This document shows positions 1-6,861 of a stretch of 33,965 nt of DNA, in pieces. The position numbers and the translations under genes are program-made. The notes beneath the pieces are model-generated. The model was not told the origin of the DNA. It saw only the letters and a list, made by a program, of their open reading frames with translations, and did not search any database. The stretch spans positions 1-33,965 of the forward strand of contig JAMPDJ010000023.1 of assembly GCA_023665805.1 (NCBI GenBank), read 5' to 3'. Position 1 is the first letter of the stretch; every line of letters starts with the position of its first letter. The DNA is from Bacteroides sp. (lineage in GTDB: Bacteria; Bacteroidota; Bacteroidia; Bacteroidales; Bacteroidaceae).

Positions 1-32
1 CCACAAAATTCACATTTCCGTTGAGTTCTCAT
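1..32 (-). CDS. 5' end of a leftward gene, possible zinc-ribbon protein (partial)
   Basis: Only the first eleven codons lie in the window, reading MRTQRKCEFCG. The ATG at 30-32 follows a long leader driven by a good promoter at 259-290, which supports a real start. The CxxC pair in the first ten residues resembles the zinc-ribbon start of small HTH proteins found beside Bacteroidetes recombinases, but eleven residues cannot establish a family. Identification is inference only. Confidence 0.35.
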   Translation of the reverse strand, partial: MRTQRKCEFC

Positions 33-80
33 ACACGCATATTTTTGAGGGTTTTCACTAAAATCGGTGTATCACTGCCG

Positions 81-200
81 CGTGTAAACCGAAGTAATCC
101 GATGACAACCCTTGTAAACCTGTCGCACGAAATGATGGTTTCAGAGCCTCCGACACCGCCACCGTCAATCCTTGCCAACCATCGTAAACCGATGTAAACA
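81..200. repeat. Degenerate 10-bp tandem repeat in a 5' leader
   Basis: On the plus strand, GTAAACC or a close variant recurs in exact 10-bp register. Copies lie at 84-90 (GTAAACC), 94-100 (GTAATCC), 104-110 (GACAACC) and 114-120 (GTAAACC). A second block has 164-170 (GTCAATC), 174-180 (GCCAACC), 184-190 (GTAAACC) and 194-200 (GTAAACA). The two four-unit blocks are separated by 40 bp of unrelated sequence in the same register. The repeats sit between the leftward promoter at 259-290 and the start codon at 32, so they should be transcribed. A unit of 10 is not a multiple of three, which argues against a repeat peptide. Confidence 0.65.
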
Positions 201-258
201 GGCCCTATAAAATGACGAAAGCGGAAAGCCTCAGCTTCTCCGCGGTAGAAATACGTTG

Positions 259-290
259 CAAAAATATGCCTAAAATCCCCAAACACCAAA
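259..290 (-). promoter_or_regulatory. Bacteroidetes-type promoter, leftward
   Basis: On the minus strand a -33 TTTG (287-290) is followed after exactly 20 nt by the -7 element TATTTTTG (259-266). This matches the sigma-ABfr consensus TTTG-N19-21-TAnnTTTG. It would drive the gene that starts at 32, leaving a leader of about 220 nt that contains the 10-bp repeats. Confidence 0.7.
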
Positions 291-447
291 TAACACTACT
301 CAAAGTGTTAAAAATGCTATCTGTCTAATAACCAACGCTTATCTGTACGTTATTCCGTGTTCTTCATAGTCTTTGCCTATGCTCTAATTACAGCAAAATT
401 TCTCAAAAATTGAGCAAAAATACCAATCGTGGGAATCGTTAGAAATA

Positions 448-639
448 ATGAATGGTAGCATAAATAAAATAGCAGCTCTTGTTTTCAAAATGCAATCATC
501 AGAGTCAAATAGCAAGCCCTCGCCACATTATAGTCAAGAAGTTAAAGAACTGCTATTATCTTTATCTGATAGCTTTGACAATCAAATAAGAATTATTCAA
601 GAAATACAAAATATCTTGCGAAATGAATACAAGATATGA
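448..639 (+). CDS. Small hypothetical protein
   Basis: This is a 63-residue ORF starting at ATG with no recognised family. The product is hydrophilic and probably helical (SQEVKELLLSLSDSF, then NQIRIIQEIQNILRNEYK), with no signal peptide or membrane segment. It lies in AT-rich DNA between the left-edge promoter and the R-M cassette, where short ORFs arise easily. Nothing upstream is a convincing promoter. It is kept because the lysine, glutamate and isoleucine composition is protein-like and no better ORF overlaps it. Confidence 0.35.
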   Translation: MNGSINKIAALVFKMQSSESNSKPSPHYSQEVKELLLSLSDSFDNQIRIIQEIQNILRNEYKI

Positions 640-664
640 TGCGTTATATATTTAGGGCAAGACC

Positions 665-695
665 AATAGTGTCCAAAATAATTTTGGACACTATT
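665..695. repeat. Perfect 15-bp palindrome with 1-nt centre
   Basis: The arm AATAGTGTCCAAAAT at 665-679 is followed by a single A at 680 and then its exact reverse complement at 681-695. A perfect 31-nt palindrome is very unlikely by chance. It lies 60 bp beyond the stop of a broken minus-strand ORF (756-872). It could therefore be the end of a decayed insertion sequence, two abutting terminal repeats, or a bidirectional terminator. No T-run follows on either side, which weakens the terminator reading. Confidence 0.75.
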
Positions 696-755
696 GACAA
701 ATCACAAAAGTTTAAATGAGTTCCATGAATGATGCTTATGGCTGCTGTTTAGTTT

Positions 756-872
756 CTACTGTTTGACGCCATATTGTTCTTCAACAAATATGTGTAACTT
801 TTCAACTAACTTCTGCATTGCGTCTATGATGGGTGCCAATGATCTATGGCGATGCCAAAGAACAGCATCAGG
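756..872 (-). pseudogene. C-terminal fragment of an unidentified protein
   Basis: The minus strand reads 38 in-frame codons to a TAG at 756-758, ending LVEKLHIFVEEQYGVKQ. The fragment looks like a real protein C-terminus but is preceded by an in-frame stop at 873-875 and has no start, so it appears to be a remnant. I do not recognise the family. Together with the nearby palindrome it may be the tail of a decayed transposase, which is inference. A plus-strand reading overlaps it at 833-872, and at most one of the two can be real. Confidence 0.3.
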
Positions 873-1026
873 CTATTGGGACTTGGATTTGCGACTATGC
901 GGACAGCCGGCATTCGTTTGATAAAAGAAAAAAAATCGGCAGACCTACAAAGAGGTTGCCGATGTTGCTAATGGGGCATATGATTGGAAAATTGAACGTA
1001 GTCAGAACAAAAATATATCAATTTGA
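833..1026 (+). pseudogene. Possible frameshifted small ORF or gene remnant
   Basis: The plus strand reads from ATG at 833 (MPMIYGDAKEQHQ...). At an A8 tract (928-935) the plausible reading switches frame to RQTYKEVADVANGAYDWK and onward to TGA at 1024-1026. The second half has protein-like composition and is cleaner than the raw frame, which runs on into arginine- and cysteine-rich sequence. No family is recognised. It overlaps the minus-strand fragment at 756-872 and meets the methyltransferase tail convergently. Confidence is low, and this may be random reading in a decayed stretch. Confidence 0.2.
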
Positions 1027-1927
1027 TTCTTGCTGTGCTACAATGTAACTATTAATAGCAGATGCAACAAACTCTCCTAATTTTACAGGCACAGCATTAC
1101 CTATCATTTGTTCTAAATCGCTTTTACCTCCCCAAAAAAATAAATTTCTCAGGAAAAGTTTGTATCATACTACGTTCTTTGGTTGTCAATGGTCTAACTC
1201 CAACTAAACTTTGTATAGGGTCATTTGAATGTATCTTATATCCTTCAGGAATAGGGCGATTTACTCCTCTGATAGTCGGACTTGGTTCATTCACGCTAAA
1301 AACTCCCCTTCTCGCATAACTTCTTGGATGTCTATAATAATATTCAATGTCTAAATTCTCTCCAAAGTAATCTTTAACAGTCATTTCTTTATCTGAAATT
1401 CTTTTTCTGATGGTTTCAAGCATAAAGTCATCTTGTTCTCCCAAATGTCCAATCATTATAAACCTTTTTCTTCTTTGAGGTACACCGCATAATGCCGCAT
1501 TTAAGATTATTTGCGTCAATCCATATCCTGATTGCTTGAACATATCACAAGCAACTGCCAACTTTGTAGATTTTGTTATAGTGGAAACATTTTCCATAAC
1601 AAACCAGGCAGGTTTCAAAACAGATATAATTTTAGCATAGGAAACTGTCAAATCTCCTCGACCATTATTCTCGTCTCTTTTACCAGCACTACTAAAGTCT
1701 TGACATGGCGGACCACCAACAATCATATCAGGCTGATATTTTGCAATATGCTTTATTGCTTCATCTTCATCCGATAAATTTACATTAAATACAGGATGTG
1801 TAAAATTAGCTTCATGGACAGCAATAGCAGGCTGCCAGTTATCATATGCAGCCACGACATTAAAACCAGCATTTTCAAACCCTAAACTTAACCCACCACA
1901 CCCACTAAATAAATCTACAACTCTCAT
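1018..1927 (-). pseudogene. DNA (cytosine-5-)-methyltransferase, frameshifted near the C-terminus
   Basis: This type II modification enzyme would transfer methyl from AdoMet to C5 of cytosine. Motif I DLFSGCGG is at residues 5-12, the catalytic PCQ loop GGPPCQDFSSAG at 71-82 (Cys75), ENV at 112-114 and QRRKR at 151-155. The uninterrupted ORF stops at 1124, just after FPEKFIF, without motif X. Removing one base from the 7-nt homopolymer at 1134-1140 continues the reading through SDLEQMIGNAVPVKLGEF to a TGA at 1018, giving about 302 residues, normal for the family. The GNAVP block is motif IX/X, so the frameshift removes part of the AdoMet pocket and the C-terminal helix that completes the fold. 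The endonuclease gene ends 5 nt upstream. A sequencing error, real decay or slippage-based phase variation are all possible. Confidence 0.9.
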
Positions 1928-1932
1928 ATACG

Positions 1933-3013
1933 CTAATCAAATAATTCAGGACTATATACAATAACTGCATCAAAACGTCTTTCTGGGCTAAGGAAGTTTT
2001 GCCCCCCTCCCAATATGATATTCTTAATTTCGCTTTTATCAATTCTAGGATGAGTTAATTGAGGACTTTTCAATAACGCATAACTCTGTATTCCACTTAT
2101 TGCAAAAGCTTTATCATTAGCAATATTATATGAGTGTAATCTAACAATTCTTTTGTAATCAAATTGCTCATATACTGCATAATCGAAAAGCATCAAGTAT
2201 AACCAAATAATAGTCCTCATAGGTCTATTTATTTTGGTCTTATCTGCTTCCTGCAAGCAGCACATTTGTATAACGGACAAATTTGACCACACAAAAACAT
2301 CTAAGCAATCATCAGCTAATATAGCACTTCCTTTTACTGTTTTCCAAATAGGCTGGACAATTAGAGGTGTCTGTTTCTTTTGTAAATACTGGCTGACATT
2401 TAAGATTGCACCTAATATCTTGTCATAATGAGGTAAAACGGCTTCAATTTCCTCCCAATGGTTTATTTGAGGTACAGTACCCAATAATTCTCGCAATGTA
2501 TTTCTCCCTTTTGTACCAACAAAACAATTACATAAACTACATGCCACAAAAATTGATAGTTGGAGGGCGCACTACAATCTCACTACAATACTTATCCTCT
2601 AATAGATTTTTCGTAGTACTATCAGGTATTGCCGTTAATTTGACTTCTAATCCTATCAGACTCTCATTGGTATTGCTATCAACCATTACCAAATCTATTT
2701 TCTCTCTTTCCCCTATATAGAATTTCTCAAAACCGACATAACCAGCTTCAAAATTATAAAACGCATTTTGACTTAGTGGGTCTATTCTGAATAGCTCTGT
2801 TGCAGTTATCGAAGAATGTACGACATTATTCCCTATATCTGTTTTAAGATAGACAGGCTTAATTCCTTTATAACCCATATATGCAACTAATGAAGCCGGA
2901 AAAGAACTATTAAATTGATTTTTACCCCAATACTTTTCCTGAGAATAATCTCTATTAGAATTATTATGGTCTTGAGCAAATAAGCCAGGTGCTATTATCT
3001 TATTATCTGCCAT
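1933..3013 (-). pseudogene. HindVP-family type II restriction endonuclease, frameshifted mid-gene
   Basis: Two overlapping ORFs (3013 to 2537 and 2547 to 1933) are the halves of one enzyme. The N-terminus carries the family's opening PGLF...NNSNRDYS...YWGKNQFNSSFPASL. A PD-(D/E)xK nuclease core follows, with Asp107 in KIDLVMVD and Glu123/Lys125 in GLEVKLTAIPD. The first half runs out at a T5 run (plus positions 2548-2552). Dropping one T joins VRPPTINF to VACSLCNCFVGTKGRN and gives about 359 residues, the normal length. It overlaps the controller by 11 nt at its start and is followed after 5 nt by the methyltransferase. As read, the C-terminal half is not translated from the normal start, so the nuclease should be inactive unless the ribosome or polymerase slips. 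Confidence 0.85.
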
Positions 3014-3218
3014 ATATTTTTTCTTCGTTTATATTACTGGTAAGTAAATCTCTCACATCCACTTGTAGAATATCAGCAATTTTATAGAGGACTGGAATAG
3101 GAGGTTGTACTTTATTTGTCGCATACAGATTGACCATATTAAAACTTTTACCCAATCTATGTGCCAAATCTGTTTGGCTGATACCTTGTTCTTCTAAAAA
3201 TTTTTTAATTCTATTCAT
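3003..3218 (-). CDS. XRE-family HTH regulator, probable R-M controller protein
   Basis: This 71-residue protein is essentially one Cro/C1-type helix-turn-helix: MNRIKKFLEEQGISQTDLAH, then RLGKSFNMVNLYATNKVQPP, then VLYKIADILQVDVRDLLTS. An upstream TTG in the same frame lies inside the -7 promoter element, so I chose the ATG at 3218. Its end overlaps the endonuclease start by 11 nt, the usual order and coupling for controller proteins that delay nuclease expression until methylation is established. The promoter at 3240-3247 abuts a perfect dyad that may be its operator. Unlike the two enzyme genes it is intact. The regulator fold is certain. The role as C protein is inferred from position. Confidence 0.85.
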   Translation of the reverse strand: MNRIKKFLEEQGISQTDLAHRLGKSFNMVNLYATNKVQPPIPVLYKIADILQVDVRDLLTSNINEEKIYGR

Positions 3219-3239
3219 GAGAACATTGTTATTTGAGTA

Positions 3240-3262
3240 CAAAGTTACACAATTTTATTGTG
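3240..3262 (-). promoter_or_regulatory. Controller promoter (-7 element) with candidate operator dyad
   Basis: On the minus strand the -7 element TAACTTTG (3240-3247) is preceded directly by the perfect inverted repeat CACAAT-AAA-ATTGTG (3248-3262). No good TTTG lies at the usual -33 spacing, which fits a promoter that depends on or is blocked by a bound regulator. The predicted transcript leader is about 15 nt. Operator function is inferred from position and symmetry. Confidence 0.55.
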
Positions 3263-3822
3263 CAGACATCACAAAACTGTAAAATTAGCCATAGTAAGTC
3301 GCATTTTATAGCTCAATTGTACCTCAGTTGTCTCTCATTTCTTATAAAAATTTGATTTTCAACGTTGATTACTAATTCATTGACAAGTTATTTGTGCATT
3401 TGACTTCAAATCTACAGACAGGCGATGAACCCTAAAAATCCAAGTCAATTATTAAAGCTTTGTTAAAATTTTCATCAAAAACCACTCTTTTTTCCCTTTC
3501 TGTCTATACCTAAAAACGACCTTTATACTCTGTTTTACTCTGTTGCAATATTTGTACCTTTTTTATTTGCATATAGCTGAATACCAACAGTCAAGATACT
3601 TCCACATCAATTTCACATGAATGTTTACTGTTCCAATAATACTATTGCCACAGCCTTGACAATAATATAGTCGGGGAGGTGAGGATACTATTGTCAAGAG
3701 TGCGTTCACAGTATTGTCGAAGCGTCAACGACACGTAGACGAAATAACGATGCCAACAGGATGTCTTTGCGCCTCTGTTCCTATGGCACGGAAATCCTAT
3801 CAAGAGTAACACCCGATGCACC

Positions 3823-3849
3823 ATATCAATAGTACAAATTTATTGATAT
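3823..3849. repeat. Perfect 9-bp inverted repeat, 9-nt loop
   Basis: ATATCAATA (3823-3831) and TATTGATAT (3841-3849) are exact reverse complements around a 9-nt loop. The stem is AT-only apart from one G-C pair and has no adjacent T-run, so a protein-binding site is more likely than a terminator. Confidence 0.4.
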
Positions 3850-4060
3850 CCGGCTGTTGGCGGCATTATACACAAAATTATTCCGTCATACAAGCAATCA
3901 CTCTCCGCATACTCGGACGGCAACAGGCTGCCTTACAGGATGAAGCACCACCTCATCATATGCATGAGCGCATCCGACCATGGTCCTATGCTGAAGAATT
4001 CAGACAGTTTATCTTCTGTCCTGCTTTCAATCTCTTGCCACCACATATAAATAAGAAGCC

Positions 4061-4105
4061 CAATCCCATGAGGCACCATCGCAAAGATGATCGCACATGG
4101 GATTG
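4061..4105 (-). terminator. Possible terminator of the VTC operon
   Basis: CAATCCCATG (4061-4070) and CATGGGATTG (4096-4105) form a perfect 10-bp stem about 50 bp past the stop of the last operon gene. On the minus strand the stem is followed by a weak T-rich tail. The 25-nt loop is long for an intrinsic terminator, so support is modest. Confidence 0.3.
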
Positions 4106-4155
4106 AGCCTTGTTGTATCATCGCACACGACACGTGCGGTTACTCTCAATGCATT

Positions 4156-5343
4156 TCAATAAGCTATTTCAAACAGATGGGCTTTGCCGGTGACTGAAAG
4201 CCATCCGTCGGCATAGCCGAATGTCATGGCGGCATCAATGGCATCACTGTGCTTGCTGTAGGAATACACGGCACCGCCGTTGAAGGTGATGTCGCCGTCG
4301 GCCTTGATGCCCTTGGGCGAAGATATGGTTTTCTTGCCAAGCGTGACGACATTCACTTCACCGCCGGTGACAAGGATATGCTTGTCGCAGTTGATGCCCT
4401 TGCCGCCATCACCAGTACTCTTGAGGTTCAACGTACCCGCAGTGACGGTAAAGAGGGAATCACACTTGATGGCCGCACAGCTGCTGGCATCGTCCGCCTG
4501 TACCGTGGCATTGCCAGATGTGATGACCGTGGTACGCCCGCCGGATACGGTCATGTCCAATTCCGAGTTGAGACCCTTGGCGGCATCTCCTTCCACATTT
4601 ATGTTCAAGACACCTCCTCGGATGAATATGCCGTCATTGGCCTTGACACCGCTGCCCACCTTGCTGTCCACATTGATGACATTGCCGGGACGGAACACTA
4701 TATAGTCATCGCTGACAATGGCGTGACGGCAATTGGCCCTGACGACAAGGTTTCCTGAACCGCTGAAGATGACCTGTCCCTCGCTGAAGAAGGTTCCTTT
4801 CATGTCCTCACCTTCCACCTCGTTATAAACAGCCCCGTCGGAGAGCACACTGCCGGTGCCTGATGGCAACTCCACGTACATGGACTTGCCGCACTGGTTG
4901 TTGATAGCCGCGCCCGTGGGGTTACAGAGCGACAGACCGGCAAGCGTGACCTTCATCTTGTTCTCGCTGTATAGCTTGAACGAACCGTCATCGCTCCTCC
5001 CGGTGAGTATGTACTCCACACCGCTTACCGTGGAATTGATGATGACATGCCCGCCATTGGCCGTAGCCCTCACTCTGGCAACATCTCCACCAAACGTAAC
5101 CACGTCATCCGCATAATGTACGGTGACATGATACCGTATGCCGGCATTTTCCACATAGTCGTTGTCGCCCGACGGGATGACTTCCGCGGCCTCTTCCAGA
5201 GGTGTGGTGTCGAACTCTATGCTCTTGGGGACATAGTCTCCGTCACCGTCGATTATGCCACTGAAGTCGGTGTCATCGTTGAGGCATGATGTGAACAATG
5301 CCATGCCTGCGGACATCAGCATTATATGATATATCTTGCGCAT
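4156..5343 (-). CDS. Carbohydrate-binding beta-helix lipoprotein (PF14262/Cthe_2159-like)
   Basis: This 395-residue protein starts with a lipoprotein signal (MRKIYHIMLMSAGMALFTSC, lipidated Cys20), followed by an acidic linker to about residue 65. The rest is a series of short beta-rich turns of 25-30 residues with recurring G(I/V)KA(N/D)G and TVSGG motifs (VGSGVKANDGIFIRGG, AAKGLNSELDMTVSGG, GGKGINCDKHILVTGG, SPKGIKADGDITFNGG). This matches the Cthe_2159-type calcium- and polysaccharide-binding beta-helix family. It is last in a four-gene minus-strand operon, 6 nt after the DUF2490 gene. Family members often accompany VTC and DUF4956 genes, as here. It is probably anchored at the outer membrane and binds a surface polymer. 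The ligand is unknown. Confidence 0.85.
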   Translation of the reverse strand: MRKIYHIMLMSAGMALFTSCLNDDTDFSGIIDGDGDYVPKSIEFDTTPLEEAAEVIPSGDNDYVENAGIRYHVTVHYADDVVTFGGDVARVRATANGGHVIINSTVSGVEYILTGRSDDGSFKLYSENKMKVTLAGLSLCNPTGAAINNQCGKSMYVELPSGTGSVLSDGAVYNEVEGEDMKGTFFSEGQVIFSGSGNLVVRANCRHAIVSDDYIVFRPGNVINVDSKVGSGVKANDGIFIRGGVLNINVEGDAAKGLNSELDMTVSGGRTTVITSGNATVQADDASSCAAIKCDSLFTVTAGTLNLKSTGDGGKGINCDKHILVTGGEVNVVTLGKKTISSPKGIKADGDITFNGGAVYSYSKHSDAIDAAMTFGYADGWLSVTGKAHLFEIAY

Positions 5344-5349
5344 GTCGTA

Positions 5350-6132
5350 TTATAATTTGAATGTGTAACCCACGCCCAGAATGTGCTGGTTCGCCTCGTT
5401 GTCATCGTCCCTGTCGTTGACCGTCTGGTAGCGGTAGAAGAAGTTCACGATGTGCTTCTTTCTGATTTTCCAATCGGCACCCACCGTATAGCGTACTTTC
5501 TGCAGGCTCCAGCCATTGAAAAGTTCCACCTCGGCATAGGGGTCCACCTTGCACTTGGGCACGTCGTAATCTGCCTTGAAGCGCGAGCGCAACAAATGCT
5601 TGCTCTTCCCTGCCCTGGTCTTGTCCTCCCACCATTCGTTGTCGAAGTCATATCGCCGCACCGTCTTTTCCTGACGGTAAGTGTACTGCCACCGCTCGCG
5701 CAGCGACAACTTGAATCGTCCTGCCTTGAGGCTGCCTGTGGCCGACAAGGCAAACCTGTGGCGCAATCCCCAATAGGAAGGACGCCAATTATTGAAGGAA
5801 CCGTCCTCGTTATAGGAGATATCCTCCTTGTTATTGTCATACAGCAAGGTGTATCCTGCCGATGCCTTGAGCCACTTGGCAACCTTGTATGTGGCATCCA
5901 CGCCAAGGCTCCACCTGTCGGCAGTCCGCGTGTCGTTGCGCATACGGTACTCCGTCTCGGCACCAATGTTCCACTTCTTGTCAAGGTCTTTCTCCACACC
6001 CACCGATGTCCATATACCGAAATCATCGCCTTGGGCAAAGGCACCTGCCGCAACCATGAGCAGCATAACCGAGGCCATGGCCCTGTGCATGAACACACAA
6101 GGCAGAAAAGTCACTTTCTTACTTCCGTCCAT
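5350..6132 (-). CDS. DUF2490 outer-membrane beta-barrel protein
   Basis: The product has a signal peptide (MHRAMASVMLLMVAAGAFAQ) and then alternating aromatic/polar beta-strands typical of a small barrel: WTSVGVEKDLDKKWNIGAET, RFALSATGSLKAGRFKLSLR, and a terminal VGYTFKL ending in a hydrophobic residue. The pattern GIWTSVGVEK...EYR near the start and DxYAExE...NGW later fit DUF2490. The ATG at 6132 overlaps the DUF4956 gene by 22 nt. An internal ATG at 6090 gives a more standard signal peptide, so the true start is uncertain. It probably sits in the outer membrane as partner of the beta-helix lipoprotein encoded 6 nt downstream. Function unknown. Confidence 0.8.
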   Translation of the reverse strand: MDGSKKVTFLPCVFMHRAMASVMLLMVAAGAFAQGDDFGIWTSVGVEKDLDKKWNIGAETEYRMRNDTRTADRWSLGVDATYKVAKWLKASAGYTLLYDNNKEDISYNEDGSFNNWRPSYWGLRHRFALSATGSLKAGRFKLSLRERWQYTYRQEKTVRRYDFDNEWWEDKTRAGKSKHLLRSRFKADYDVPKCKVDPYAEVELFNGWSLQKVRYTVGADWKIRKKHIVNFFYRYQTVNDRDDDNEANQHILGVGYTFKL

Positions 6133-6800
6133 TCTTCCTTGGGTAGTTTAAGTTGATTGCTTATCTCGCTGTTGTTTTCATATTCGTCCATCTCGTAATA
6201 AATCTTCACGATGGCCATGTCGCGCAAGAAGTCCAATGCCCCTATCTCCACCTTGATGATATTGAGTCCGGTACGCTGCCGAAGGTCGAGAAGCAATTCT
6301 TCGCGCTTGTCAGGAGTGATGAGAGCAATACGATCATACTGTATCAACTTGGTGGACACATGCTTGATGAACACATAACTTTCCAAAATCCATGCCGCAG
6401 CGATGAAGACAAAGTTCGTGAAAACGAGTTCGGCATAGCTGACAGTCAAAGACAGGGCATTGATGACCGACATGGAGATAATGCTGAACAGATAGGTCAT
6501 CTCACGAACCGGCATGGACTCCGTGCGGTAACGTATGATGCCGAAGATGGCAAACAGGCCGAGAGCGAATCCCACCTTCAACTTCACACCACCCAACAGG
6601 TAAAGCATCATGAATATGCTGATACTTATGAGCATGAATGTGAAATAATAGTCGCGCCTCTTGCTTTTGGGATAATAGAGAAGGTGGATCATCATCCACA
6701 CCATCAACGTGTTGAATGCAAACCTGCCTACCATGCTGAAGAAATCCCAAGCCTCAAATAGTGGCGTAAAATCCTGTGCCAGGCCATCAAATTCGTCCAT
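6111..6800 (-). CDS. DUF4956 membrane protein
   Basis: This integral membrane protein of about 229 residues has a cluster of hydrophobic segments in its N-terminal two thirds (FNTLMVWMMIHLLYY, YYFTFMLISISIFMMLYLLG, FALGLFAIFGIIRYRTESMP, VINALSLTVSYAELVF, FVFIAAAWILESYVF). A soluble C-terminal domain follows with the conserved run DLRQRTGLNIIKVEIG. The RYRTESMPVREMTYLF segment is characteristic of DUF4956. An upstream TTG would add 14 residues, but the ATG at 6800 is preferred. In many bacteria DUF4956 is encoded beside VTC-domain proteins, as here, suggesting it couples a cytoplasmic polymerase-like domain to the membrane. Molecular role is not known. Confidence 0.85.
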   Translation of the reverse strand: MDEFDGLAQDFTPLFEAWDFFSMVGRFAFNTLMVWMMIHLLYYPKSKRRDYYFTFMLISISIFMMLYLLGGVKLKVGFALGLFAIFGIIRYRTESMPVREMTYLFSIISMSVINALSLTVSYAELVFTNFVFIAAAWILESYVFIKHVSTKLIQYDRIALITPDKREELLLDLRQRTGLNIIKVEIGALDFLRDMAIVKIYYEMDEYENNSEISNQLKLPKEEWTEVRK

Positions 6801-6861
6801 AATATGAAATATGTGTTTTAATGTTAATAATCGATTTGTCAATCAAGAAAAAACCGTAATA

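Larger units (their letters stand above)
3263..4155. other. 893-bp region without a convincing gene
   Basis: The first 380 bp are AT-rich with no ORF of note. Three inverted repeats follow: an imperfect TTGACAATA...TATTGTCAA pair around 3658-3697, a perfect ATATCAATA/TATTGATAT stem with 9-nt loop at 3823-3849, and a 10-bp CAATCCCATG/CATGGGATTG pair at 4061-4070 and 4096-4105. Short ORFs on both strands (for example 66 codons ending at 3933, minus) have no recognisable product. The stretch separates the AT-rich R-M island from core genes and may be its insertion scar. Confidence 0.5.

Noticed and set aside
29..289. 86-codon minus-strand ORF over the left leader
   Set aside because: It spans the 10-bp repeats (period not a multiple of three), starts close to the promoter and has no protein-like features. 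A leader is the better reading.
3933..4133. 66-codon minus ORF with a hydrophobic start
   Set aside because: It overlaps the stem-loop at 4061-4105, has no ribosome binding site or family, and the rest of the stretch is non-coding.
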